A DNA stretch of 15,163 nucleotides from an uncultured Carnobacterium sp. (GTDB taxonomy: Bacteria > Bacillota > Bacilli > Lactobacillales > Aerococcaceae): contig CALJSD010000182.1 of the NCBI GenBank assembly GCA_937976325.1, forward strand, positions 1 through 15,163, given 5' to 3'. This document shows, piece after piece, positions 1-7,176 of this stretch; position 1 is the first letter of the stretch; each line of letters opens with the position of its first letter. The notes below the pieces were generated by a model that saw only the letters and a list, made by a program, of their open reading frames with translations, had not been told where the DNA came from and made no database searches. The position numbers and the translations under genes are program-made.

Positions 1-1099
1 TTACCTCTAAATGCTCAATCGTATTGAATTTATACGGTGCATCAAACGGTGTCTCTTCTTGCGCCTTTTTGAAGTTTTTGAGCGTCAATTCAATTGCCTT
101 ATCTCCAACCGTATGAATACGCATTGGCCATCCTTCTTTATTGGCAAGAAGCGTTAGGCGTTCCATCTTCTCTTCTGTTAGAAGAGGTCCACCCACGTCT
201 CCTTCAAAGAATGGCATCGGATATGGCTCTTTTAAATAAGCCGTATGCGAACTGGTCACTCCATCGTAAAATTGCTTCACGCCCCCCATTTGGAGCATTT
301 CAGAGCGGTATGTCTTGTAGAGTTCTCGGTTTCGTTCCACTTCTTCACGCATCGCTGGGAAGAAGCTCACACGAACTGTGGCATCCTTTTCGACCTTACC
401 GTACAGTTCTGGATACACGATATCATCTGGGCTTTCACCTGTTAAGGCAACATCCCCTACAGCCGTCACACCCATTTGGTTTAAATAAGACATGTAATCT
501 TTTAACGCTTGTTCTTCGTCGTCTCTATATACAGACAAGACTTTTGATAAATAATAGATGGCTTTTGCTTCAAGGAATACCCCTGTAAGTTCGCCGCCTT
601 CTACCACTGCTTCTCCGCCGATGTTTTGTGGAATCGCAGCTGGCGTTAATTCTAGCACTTCTAGCGCTTTTGAATTGAGCCAAATCGTATGAGCATCTCC
701 TGCGATTAAGCAGATAGGAACATCTGTTGAAGCTTTATCTAAGTCTTCTTTCGTTGGTAAGATTTGTTGACCGAAGTCGCTGGCATACCAACCAATTCCG
801 ATTTTCCATCCATTATATTCAGGAATTGAACTTGCTTGAAGAACTACCTCATCAATTGTTGGTCCACCAACCGCCTTCATTTTTCCTAAATGAATTAAGG
901 CTGATAAATACAAATGCACATGGGCATCAATAAAACCAGGAACGACTAGTTTGTCTCCTGCATCTAGGATTTCTCCTTCAACAGGTGTGTTGTAATCGAA
1001 GTAGCCAACAATGCGACCGTCTTTAATTTCTAAAATACCACTAACTGCTGTCGTCGTATTTCCAATAAAGAGATTTTTAGCTTTTAAATAGTAATGCAT
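1..1099 (-). CDS. YtcJ-like amidohydrolase (amidohydrolase family 3), C-terminus cut by the window edge
   Basis: Partial metal-dependent hydrolase: 366 codons are present and the frame is still open at the left edge. Family members usually have about 520-550 residues, so roughly a third is missing. My translation shows the beta-sandwich start, then the metal-binding DAHVHL (His60 and His62), a DAHTIWLNSKAL motif matching the family's DGHxxWxNSKAL, and near the edge RIHTVGDKAI and IEHLE, which normally supply further active-site residues. There is no signal peptide, so it is cytoplasmic. The ATG lies one base after the potD stop, with GGAG inside the potD 3' end serving as ribosome binding site, so the two genes are translationally coupled. 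The family hydrolyses C-N bonds in varied amides and N-acyl compounds. The substrate cannot be read from sequence; pairing with PotD hints at an imported amine or amide. Confidence 0.92.
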   Translation of the reverse strand, partial: MHYYLKAKNLFIGNTTTAVSGILEIKDGRIVGYFDYNTPVEGEILDAGDKLVVPGFIDAHVHLYLSALIHLGKMKAVGGPTIDEVVLQASSIPEYNGWKIGIGWYASDFGQQILPTKEDLDKASTDVPICLIAGDAHTIWLNSKALEVLELTPAAIPQNIGGEAVVEGGELTGVFLEAKAIYYLSKVLSVYRDDEEQALKDYMSYLNQMGVTAVGDVALTGESPDDIVYPELYGKVEKDATVRVSFFPAMREEVERNRELYKTYRSEMLQMGGVKQFYDGVTSSHTAYLKEPYPMPFFEGDVGGPLLTEEKMERLTLLANKEGWPMRIHTVGDKAIELTLKNFKKAQEETPFDAPYKFNTIEHLEV

Positions 1100-1100
1100 A

Positions 1101-2189
1101 TTATAACTCCATCTTGAAGTCTAAGAAGGCTTCGTTATATTTTTGAATCCACTCATTTCCTAAATACTCATAGTGTTCTAATGAATTGATAATTTCTTCT
1201 GAAGGATAGTATGTTTCATCAGAAGTCACTTCAGGATCCATTAACTCTTTTGCTTTTTCGTTTGGTGTTGAATAACCTACATATTCGGCATTTCTAGCTG
1301 CATTTTCTGGACGAAGCATGAAGTTAATAAAGGCATACGCACCATCGATATTTACAGCTGTATGAGCGATTGCGAAGTTATCTGTCCAAACCGCACTGCC
1401 GTCTTTTGGTAAGATATATTGAACGTTTGGATTTTCTTCGGCAACTGCCGCCGCGTCTCCAGAATACCCCATTCCGATTGGAGCTTCTTCGAGTTTCATC
1501 ATCGTTTTGATTTCTTCATTAAGTACCGCACGAACATTTGGTTTCAATTCTTTTAACTTCACTTCTGCCGCATGTAATTCATTCTCATTCTTCGAATTTA
1601 ATGAATACCCTAATGATTGAAGCGCCATCCCTAGTGCTTCACGGTTTCCGTCTAAAACAAGCACTTTATTTTTGAAATCTTCTTTCCATAAATCACTCCA
1701 AGTTTGAATGCTTTCTGGATCGATATATTTCGTATTCACCATAATCCCAACAGTTCCCCAGAAATATGGCACTGTATATTGGTTTCCTTTATCCACTGGA
1801 CTATTTAATAAGAACGGAGAAATATTTTCTAGTCCTTTAATCTTTGAATGGTCTAGCTTTTGAAGTAAATTTTGATTCACTAATTTTGTAATACTTGATT
1901 CGCTCGGAAAGACGATATCATAACGCGTTCCGCCTTGTTTTAGCTTGGCTTCCATCGCATCATTAGAATCGAATGTTTCATAGACAACTTGAATGCCTGT
2001 CTCGGCTTCAAATTCTTTAATCAATTCTGGATCGATATAGTTTCCCCAGTTAAATAAGAACAATTGCTGTTGTTCTGATGAAGTTTCTACTTCCTCTGTA
2101 GATTCTTTTGCTTGAAGCATGTTCTTTACTCCAAATAAAATTGCAACCATTGCAAGAATTGCAACGATTAAAGATACTAGTTTTTTCAT
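1101..2189 (-). CDS. potD: PotD-like spermidine/putrescine ABC transporter substrate-binding protein
   Basis: Extracytoplasmic polyamine-binding protein of 362 residues, the usual PotD length. Residues 5-27 are one hydrophobic segment that acts as an uncleaved signal anchor. There is no lipobox cysteine, as in pneumococcal PotD as I remember it. The mature part carries the characteristic FLFNWGNYIDPELI, YETFDSNDAM and PYFWGTVGIMVN stretches, and near the C-terminus AYAFINFMLRPENA and EYVGYSTPN, all typical of PotD. The ATG has a GAGAAGGGG ribosome binding site. In most relatives potD ends a potABCD operon, but here no potA, potB or potC is adjacent. The gene follows nupC and its terminator with no clear promoter between them. 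It probably works with PotABC encoded elsewhere, or has been adopted by another permease. Family assignment is firm; the ligand is inferred. Confidence 0.92.
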   Translation of the reverse strand: MKKLVSLIVAILAMVAILFGVKNMLQAKESTEEVETSSEQQQLFLFNWGNYIDPELIKEFEAETGIQVVYETFDSNDAMEAKLKQGGTRYDIVFPSESSITKLVNQNLLQKLDHSKIKGLENISPFLLNSPVDKGNQYTVPYFWGTVGIMVNTKYIDPESIQTWSDLWKEDFKNKVLVLDGNREALGMALQSLGYSLNSKNENELHAAEVKLKELKPNVRAVLNEEIKTMMKLEEAPIGMGYSGDAAAVAEENPNVQYILPKDGSAVWTDNFAIAHTAVNIDGAYAFINFMLRPENAARNAEYVGYSTPNEKAKELMDPEVTSDETYYPSEEIINSLEHYEYLGNEWIQKYNEAFLDFKMEL

Positions 2190-2207
2190 TTATGACCCCT
2201 TCTCATT

Positions 2208-2254
2208 AAAAAAACTGCTTTTAATACAGTGTGACACCTAGATTAAAAGCAGTT
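2208..2254 (-). terminator. Intrinsic terminator after nupC
   Basis: On the minus strand a 13-bp perfect stem (AACTGCTTTTAAT paired with ATTAAAAGCAGTT) closes a 16-nt loop and is followed by seven T residues. It lies 7 bp after the nupC stop codon and ends only about 18 bp before potD, leaving little room for a potD promoter. Confidence 0.9.
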
Positions 2255-2261
2255 CTCATTC

Positions 2262-3221
2262 TTATTTAGATTTTACGTAGTTCTTACCGTTAGCGGCTGG
2301 TCCTTCCGATTTTCCAATGAATCCTACCAATACAATGATAGTAATCAAATATGGCGCAATCGTCAAGCCAACTGATGGGATATCTTTAATTACTGGGATG
2401 TAGTTTCCGATAACCCCTAAACTTTGAGCAAGTCCAAAGAGTAATGCTGATAGCATCACGCTCACTGAATTCCACTTACCAAAGATCATCGCAGCCATCG
2501 CAATGAACCCTTGACCAGCGATGGTTGTCGCTGAGAAGTTCAGTGTAATCGATTGAGCAACGATGGCTCCTCCGATACCAGCCAAGAACCCTGAGATTAA
2601 TACCCCTGCAAAACGCATATGGTAAACGTTAATTCCTAAAGTATCTGCTGCTTGTGGATGTTCCCCAACAGAACGTAATCTCAATCCAAATTTCGTCTTA
2701 TTCAGGATGACCGAGCAAACAAATGCAAGTCCAATCGCCAAGAACGCTGGCACGAATGTATCTGTAAAGAAGATTTTCCCAATGACTGGAATTGAACTTA
2801 ATACCGGAATCGTTGTTTTACCAAAATAATTCGTAATGATTTCCGTTTGTCCAATTTCGTTATACATTAAGCGGCACAGGAACACGGTTAAAGCTGGCGC
2901 TAGTAAGTTTAACACCGTTCCTGAAATAATGTGATCTGCGCGCAAGTAAACTGTTGCAATCGCGTGAATCGCTGAATACAACATTCCAGCAACTGCCGCG
3001 ACAATTAGAGCAACCCATGGCGTCCATGAACCAAATTGTGAGGCAAACGCTAAGTTGAAGACGGCTGAGGCAAAGGCTCCAATGACCATTGTTCCTTCAA
3101 GACCGATATTTACAATCCCGCTTCGTTCCGAGAAGATACCACCTAAAGCTGTTAAAATCAGCGGCGTTGAGTAGATGAGCATGTTCCCGACAACTACTTG
3201 TAAAAGTGTTACTAAATCCAT
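2262..3221 (-). CDS. nupC: Nucleoside ABC transporter permease NupC
   Basis: Integral membrane permease of 319 residues, branched-chain amino acid/ribose (BPD_transp_2) type, about eight to ten hydrophobic segments. Near the N-terminus it has IFSERSGIVNIGLEGTMV, the conserved NIGxEG loop of this family. With NupB it forms the channel through which nucleosides delivered by the lipoprotein enter, driven by NupA. The ATG has GAAAGGGGT upstream and lies 6 bp after the nupB stop, so it is translated from the same message. It is the last gene of the importer and is followed by a strong terminator. The order lipoprotein-ATPase-permease-permease matches bmpA-nupABC of streptococci and the pneumococcal pnrA locus. 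Confidence 0.92.
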   Translation of the reverse strand: MDLVTLLQVVVGNMLIYSTPLILTALGGIFSERSGIVNIGLEGTMVIGAFASAVFNLAFASQFGSWTPWVALIVAAVAGMLYSAIHAIATVYLRADHIISGTVLNLLAPALTVFLCRLMYNEIGQTEIITNYFGKTTIPVLSSIPVIGKIFFTDTFVPAFLAIGLAFVCSVILNKTKFGLRLRSVGEHPQAADTLGINVYHMRFAGVLISGFLAGIGGAIVAQSITLNFSATTIAGQGFIAMAAMIFGKWNSVSVMLSALLFGLAQSLGVIGNYIPVIKDIPSVGLTIAPYLITIIVLVGFIGKSEGPAANGKNYVKSK

Positions 3222-3227
3222 TTCTCA

Positions 3228-4286
3228 TTACCCCTTTCTCTTCCCAAATTGAGGGAATTTATCAACAATAACTTCCATTAAGTAGTTCGCACCCACAAAG
3301 AAGATAATAAATGCGACTACAATCGATACGACTTCTGTTGGAATCTTCGCAAGGAGCGGCATTGAAATCCCACCGATACGAAGAATGGCAAATACTAATG
3401 CAGAGAATAGAATCCCAATTGGATTATTCAATCCAAGAAGTGATACCGCCATTCCGTCCCATCCGATACTTGGAAGACTTTCTGAAGCAAATGCATTTTG
3501 GAAAGTTCCTAACCCTTCCATCACTCCACCAAGACCTGCTAGGGCACCAGAGATGACCATTGCAAGAATAATCGTCTTCTTCGCGCTCATACCAGCATAT
3601 TCAGCAGCATGCTTATTTAACCCTACTGTTTTCAATTCGAAACCAGTTGTTGTTTTATTCATAATTAACCACACAATGAAGACTGCCAAGATTGCAATGA
3701 AGATACCGCCATGCAATGTTGACTTTCCAGTTAATTGATACAAGAATTGCATTCTTAAGCTGGCTGCTTCTGGAATAGAAGCTGTGATTTCTGATTTCTC
3801 TGTTAAGATTTCACGAATCACGTAGTTTACAATATGAAGCGCAGTGTAGTTCAACATAATCGTTACAATCACTTCACTGGCATTAAAGTATGCCTTTAAG
3901 TAACCTGCAATCCCTGCCCAAATCGCACCAGCAAGCATCCCCATGAAAATACATAATGGTAAGAGAATGATTTTTGGTAAATCTGGAAGAACTAGTCCTG
4001 TCGCAACAGATGCAAACCAACCGACTAACGCTTGTCCGGCAACCCCGATATTGAAGAAACCAGCGTAACTTGCAAACGCAAATCCAAGCGCTACGAGAAT
4101 TAAAGGTGTGGCTTGACGTAATGTTTCACCAATATAGAATGGTTTTCCAAGCGAGCCTTTAAGTAATGCGGAATATCCTTTTACGACGTCAAATCCAAAT
4201 ATCCACATAATAAGAGCTCCGACTAATAATCCAAGCACAACTGAAAGGAATGGAATAAGAATCTTTTTGTATTTTGGACCTTTCAT
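3228..4286 (-). CDS. nupB: Nucleoside ABC transporter permease NupB
   Basis: Membrane permease of 352 residues and partner of NupC. A first hydrophobic helix (residues about 9-32) is followed by the family signature ALGFAFASYAGFFNIGVAGQ at roughly residues 67-86, then several further transmembrane segments and a short basic cytoplasmic tail. Its start is one base after the nupA stop (TAA, G, ATG) with AGGAGG in the nupA 3' end, a translational-coupling arrangement that favours equal amounts of ATPase and permease. It is larger than NupC because of an extended N-terminal half, as is usual for the first permease of this transporter class. Function is assigned from family and operon order. Confidence 0.92.
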   Translation of the reverse strand: MKGPKYKKILIPFLSVVLGLLVGALIMWIFGFDVVKGYSALLKGSLGKPFYIGETLRQATPLILVALGFAFASYAGFFNIGVAGQALVGWFASVATGLVLPDLPKIILLPLCIFMGMLAGAIWAGIAGYLKAYFNASEVIVTIMLNYTALHIVNYVIREILTEKSEITASIPEAASLRMQFLYQLTGKSTLHGGIFIAILAVFIVWLIMNKTTTGFELKTVGLNKHAAEYAGMSAKKTIILAMVISGALAGLGGVMEGLGTFQNAFASESLPSIGWDGMAVSLLGLNNPIGILFSALVFAILRIGGISMPLLAKIPTEVVSIVVAFIIFFVGANYLMEVIVDKFPQFGKRKG

Positions 4287-4287
4287 C

Positions 4288-5838
4288 TTATAACGCCTCC
4301 TGTTCCTTGGCTCTTACTTGTTCGCGAGTCGAACCTGCCATTAATAATCCTAATTCTGTTTCATTTGTTTCTTTTGTATCTAACACGTCTACGATACGAC
4401 CTTCATACATGACAGCGATTCGGTCCGCAACGTTTAAAATTTCATCTAATTCAAAGCTCATTAGTAATACGGCTTTGCCTTTATTACGTTGATCAATTAA
4501 ACGCTTATGAATATATTCAATCGCACCTACGTCTAATCCACGCGTTGGTTGAGCCGCAATAAGTAAACTTGGGTTACGGTCGATTTCACGCGCAATAATT
4601 GCTTTTTGTTGGTTCCCACCAGAAAGTGCACCTGCAGCCACTGTTGGACTTGGTGTACGCACGTCGAATTCTTCAATGAGTCGTTCTGCTAAGTCCACAA
4701 AAGCTTTTTTATTTAAGAATCCATTCTTCGATAATGGTTCTTTATAGTACGTTTGAAGTCCGATATTTTCATCGAGTCCCATTTGAAGAACAAGACCATG
4801 TTTATGACGGTCTTCTGGAATATGACCTAGACCGCCTTCTGTACGTTGTCTTGTCGGTACCTTCGTAATGTCTTTTCCATCTAATTGAATCGAGCCACTT
4901 TCGATGGCGCGTAATCCAGATAAGGCTTGAATGAGTTCTGACTGTCCGTTTCCGTCCACCCCAGCAATTCCGACAACTTCACCATGTCTTACCGTTAAAT
5001 CTAAACCTTTCACTGCTTCAATACCACGGCTATCTTTCACAACAAGGTCTTTAATCACTAAAGCCTCTGTTGTTGGTTTAGCAGGTTCTTTTTGCGTCTT
5101 AAAGGATACAGAACGTCCCACCATCATGTCGGCTAGCTCTTGGTCTGAAACATTTCCCATTTCAACCGTTCCAATGACATTTCCGCGACGAATAACCGTA
5201 CAGCGATCCGCAACCGCTTGGATTTCTTTAATCTTATGAGTAATTAAGAAGATGGATTTTCCTTCCTTCGTTAATTGCTTCATGATCACAATCAGTTCAT
5301 CGATTTCTTGAGGAGTTAATACCGCTGTTGGTTCATCAAAGATTAAAATATCCGCACCACGATATAAAGTTTTCAAGATTTCAACACGTTGTTCCATCCC
5401 AACTGTAATATCTTCTACTTTTGCATCAGGGTCTACCGCAAGATGATATTTCTTAGAAAGCTCCATAATTTCTTGTTTCACCGCGTTTTTATCGATAAAA
5501 CCGAACTTTGTTTGCTCTTTACCCAGGATAATGTTCTCCACTACGCTGAATTTCTTAACTAGCATAAAGTGTTGGTGAACCATCCCAATTTTTAAGCGAT
5601 TCGCTGTATTTGGTGAATCAATTTTTGTTGGAACACCATTTACTTTAATTTCTCCTTCCGTTGGTTCCAGTAACCCTGAAAGGATATTCATTAACGTCGA
5701 TTTCCCTGCTCCGTTTTCTCCAAGAAGCGCATGGATTTCGCCTTTTTTCAATGTTAAATCAATCTGATTATTGGCTACAAAGTTACCAAACTTCTTTGTG
5801 ATGCCTTTCATCTCAATCACAAATGTTTCTTCTACCAA
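4288..5838 (-). CDS. nupA: Nucleoside ABC transporter double ATP-binding protein NupA
   Basis: Cytoplasmic energiser of the nucleoside importer with two tandem ABC domains. The first has an intact Walker A (GENGAGKS), Q-loop region MVHQHFML and Walker B ILIFDEPT, but an atypical signature (VGMEQRVEI). The second has an intact LSGGNQQK signature, but its Walker A is GVDGNGQS (lysine replaced by glutamine) and its Walker B region reads IAAQPTRGLD (catalytic Glu lost). So each composite ATP site is asymmetric, as I recall for this YufO-type family. I place the start at the TTG at 5838, which has GGGGTGA six bases upstream and yields 516 residues. An in-frame TTG at 5856 would add six residues but lacks a ribosome binding site. 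The gene lies downstream of a terminator that separates it from bmpA. Confidence 0.92.
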   Translation of the reverse strand: MVEETFVIEMKGITKKFGNFVANNQIDLTLKKGEIHALLGENGAGKSTLMNILSGLLEPTEGEIKVNGVPTKIDSPNTANRLKIGMVHQHFMLVKKFSVVENIILGKEQTKFGFIDKNAVKQEIMELSKKYHLAVDPDAKVEDITVGMEQRVEILKTLYRGADILIFDEPTAVLTPQEIDELIVIMKQLTKEGKSIFLITHKIKEIQAVADRCTVIRRGNVIGTVEMGNVSDQELADMMVGRSVSFKTQKEPAKPTTEALVIKDLVVKDSRGIEAVKGLDLTVRHGEVVGIAGVDGNGQSELIQALSGLRAIESGSIQLDGKDITKVPTRQRTEGGLGHIPEDRHKHGLVLQMGLDENIGLQTYYKEPLSKNGFLNKKAFVDLAERLIEEFDVRTPSPTVAAGALSGGNQQKAIIAREIDRNPSLLIAAQPTRGLDVGAIEYIHKRLIDQRNKGKAVLLMSFELDEILNVADRIAVMYEGRIVDVLDTKETNETELGLLMAGSTREQVRAKEQEAL

Positions 5839-5867
5839 TCGTCTCACCCCGCACAATGATCTATGTA

Positions 5868-5913
5868 TAAAAAAGTAGGAGCGAAGAAATTCGTATTCTC
5901 TTCAACTCCTACT
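5868..5913 (-). terminator. Intrinsic terminator between bmpA and nupA
   Basis: On the minus strand AGTAGGAG pairs with CTCCTACT, and inside this GAAGA pairs with TCTTC around a short loop, followed by six T residues. It lies between the lipoprotein stop (5942) and the nupA start. Partial read-through would give much more lipoprotein mRNA than transporter mRNA. Confidence 0.88.
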
Positions 5914-5941
5914 CCTCTCAATTTAAGTTCGTTTGTTAAAA

Positions 5942-7006
5942 TTAAGGTTTCGCAGGAACTTCTTGTTTTCCTTCGATAATTGCTTTTTTGAATACAGCAA
6001 CTTTTTCCTTAACTGAGTCTGATAATTGACCATCTGTTAAACCAACACCGTTATCAGATAATCCGTAAAGTACTTGTTCACCACCGTGGTAGTTTCCTTT
6101 AGAAGCATCTTCACTAAATTTGATAAGTGCTTGTTTTACACCTTTAAGTGTTGATGTCAATGTTACGTTACGAGAGTCGTTTACTTTACCTTCTGCTTGT
6201 TGGTCTTGGTCAACCCCGATTACCCAAATTTTACGATCTGGATTTGCTTCAACGATTGATTTAGCCGCTGCGAATACTCCAAGTCCTGCACCACCTGCTG
6301 CTGCATAAATGATGTCAACATCTGAAGCGTACATTGCTTCTGCAAGAGATTTTGCTTTAGCACCATCTGAGAATGATTCAGCATATTGAATTTCAACAGT
6401 TGCTTTAGGGTTTACTGCTTGAACCCCAGCTTTGAAACCAGCTTCAAATTTGTCTAATGCTGGACCGTGCATACCACCGATGAAAGCTACTTTATTTGTT
6501 TTAGTTGTTAAACCAGCTGCAACCCCTGCAAGGAATGCTGCTTCTTGGTCTTTATAGTTGATTGAAGCAACGTTTGGTTGTTCAACCACACTATCGATAA
6601 TCGCAAAGTGTGCGTCTGGATTTTGTTTTGCTGCTTCTTCAACAGCTTTTTGTAATTTAAATCCGATTGCGAAAATAATATTGTACTCATTTAAAACTGC
6701 AGTGTTAAGGTTTGTAGTATAGTCAGATTCTGCTTTTGAAAGAATGTAATCAATACCATTTCCTTTAGTTTTACCACCGTTATTTTTACCCCATTCTTGA
6801 AGGCCTTCCCAAGCGCCTTGGTTGAATGATTTATCGTCAATACCACCAGTATCAGATACCATTACCGCTTTGAAGTTGTCTGAAGAGCCAGCGTTGTTTT
6901 GAGAAGATGCTTGTGAGCTATCAGATTTTGATCCGCCACACGCTGCTAATACAGCAGTCGCACCAAGTGTCAATGCAAATAAAGCTAAATTCTTTTTAGT
7001 TTTCAC
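5942..7006 (-). CDS. bmpA: Purine-nucleoside-binding lipoprotein (BmpA/PnrA/Med family)
   Basis: Surface lipoprotein that captures nucleosides for NupABC. Of its 354 residues the first 22 are a lipoprotein signal peptide ending in the lipobox LAAC, with lipidation at Cys23. A Ser/Asn-rich flexible stretch follows, then the Bmp domain with VSDTGGIDDKSFNQGAWEGL (residues about 50-69), the hallmark of the PnrA/TmpC fold. The start codon is GTG at 7006, with GGAGG nine bases upstream. In Streptococcus pneumoniae the homologue PnrA binds purine nucleosides and precedes the same transporter genes. It is the first gene of its transcription unit, with a promoter candidate at 7042-7069 and its own terminator downstream. 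Confidence 0.94.
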   Translation of the reverse strand: MKTKKNLALFALTLGATAVLAACGGSKSDSSQASSQNNAGSSDNFKAVMVSDTGGIDDKSFNQGAWEGLQEWGKNNGGKTKGNGIDYILSKAESDYTTNLNTAVLNEYNIIFAIGFKLQKAVEEAAKQNPDAHFAIIDSVVEQPNVASINYKDQEAAFLAGVAAGLTTKTNKVAFIGGMHGPALDKFEAGFKAGVQAVNPKATVEIQYAESFSDGAKAKSLAEAMYASDVDIIYAAAGGAGLGVFAAAKSIVEANPDRKIWVIGVDQDQQAEGKVNDSRNVTLTSTLKGVKQALIKFSEDASKGNYHGGEQVLYGLSDNGVGLTDGQLSDSVKEKVAVFKKAIIEGKQEVPAKP

Positions 7007-7040
7007 GATAAAAAACCTCCAATAAATGATTTACTACAGT

Positions 7041-7069
7041 CATTCTATCATAAATAGAATGAAAATCAA
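7041..7069 (-). promoter_or_regulatory. Promoter candidate for bmpA overlapping an 8-bp inverted repeat
   Basis: On the minus strand TTGATT (-35, 7064-7069) and TAGAAT (-10, 7042-7047) are 16 bp apart and lie about 35 bp before the bmpA start. The -10 is inside a perfect inverted repeat, CATTCTAT-N5-ATAGAATG (7041-7061), which could be an operator. The promoter is weakly supported, but the dyad is certain. Confidence 0.55.
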
Positions 7070-7098
7070 GCTAAATCTTTTCATTGGAGGTAATTTTT

Positions 7099-7176
7099 AT
7101 GAAAAATGTTCGGTTTTTACATTTCTATGCGTTAGTTTCACCTGGTTCGGAAGCGTCATTTTCATTGAAAACATGA
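7099..7176 (+). CDS. Possible 25-residue leader-like small ORF antisense to the ftsK 3' end
   Basis: ATG at 7099 is preceded by TTGGAGG with eight bases of spacing, a near-perfect ribosome binding site, and opens a 25-codon frame ending in TGA. The peptide begins MKNVRFLHFYALV and ends SLKT. The last 17 codons are antisense to the ftsK 3' end. It resembles a leader peptide in size and signals, but no gene follows on this strand and no good plus-strand promoter is visible. It may be a chance match; I do not recognise the peptide. Confidence 0.3.
   Translation: MKNVRFLHFYALVSPGSEASFSLKT
7102..7124 (-). terminator. Weak hairpin just after ftsK
   Basis: On the minus strand AAATGT and ACATTT form a six-base-pair stem with a nine-base loop right next to the ftsK stop, followed by a short T run. 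It is weaker than every other terminator here and may be incomplete or non-functional. Confidence 0.4.

Noticed and set aside
94..588. Long plus-strand open frame at the left end
   Set aside because: It is antisense to the amidohydrolase, whose minus-strand translation shows conserved motifs throughout. No ribosome binding site or recognisable domain supports the plus-strand frame.
1101..2189. PotD as a lipoprotein
   Set aside because: There is no cysteine in or after the N-terminal hydrophobic segment, so it is better described as signal-anchored.
7007..7124. Purine riboswitch upstream of bmpA
   Set aside because: The leader between the candidate promoter and bmpA is too short (about 35 bases) for an aptamer and no purine-riboswitch core was seen.
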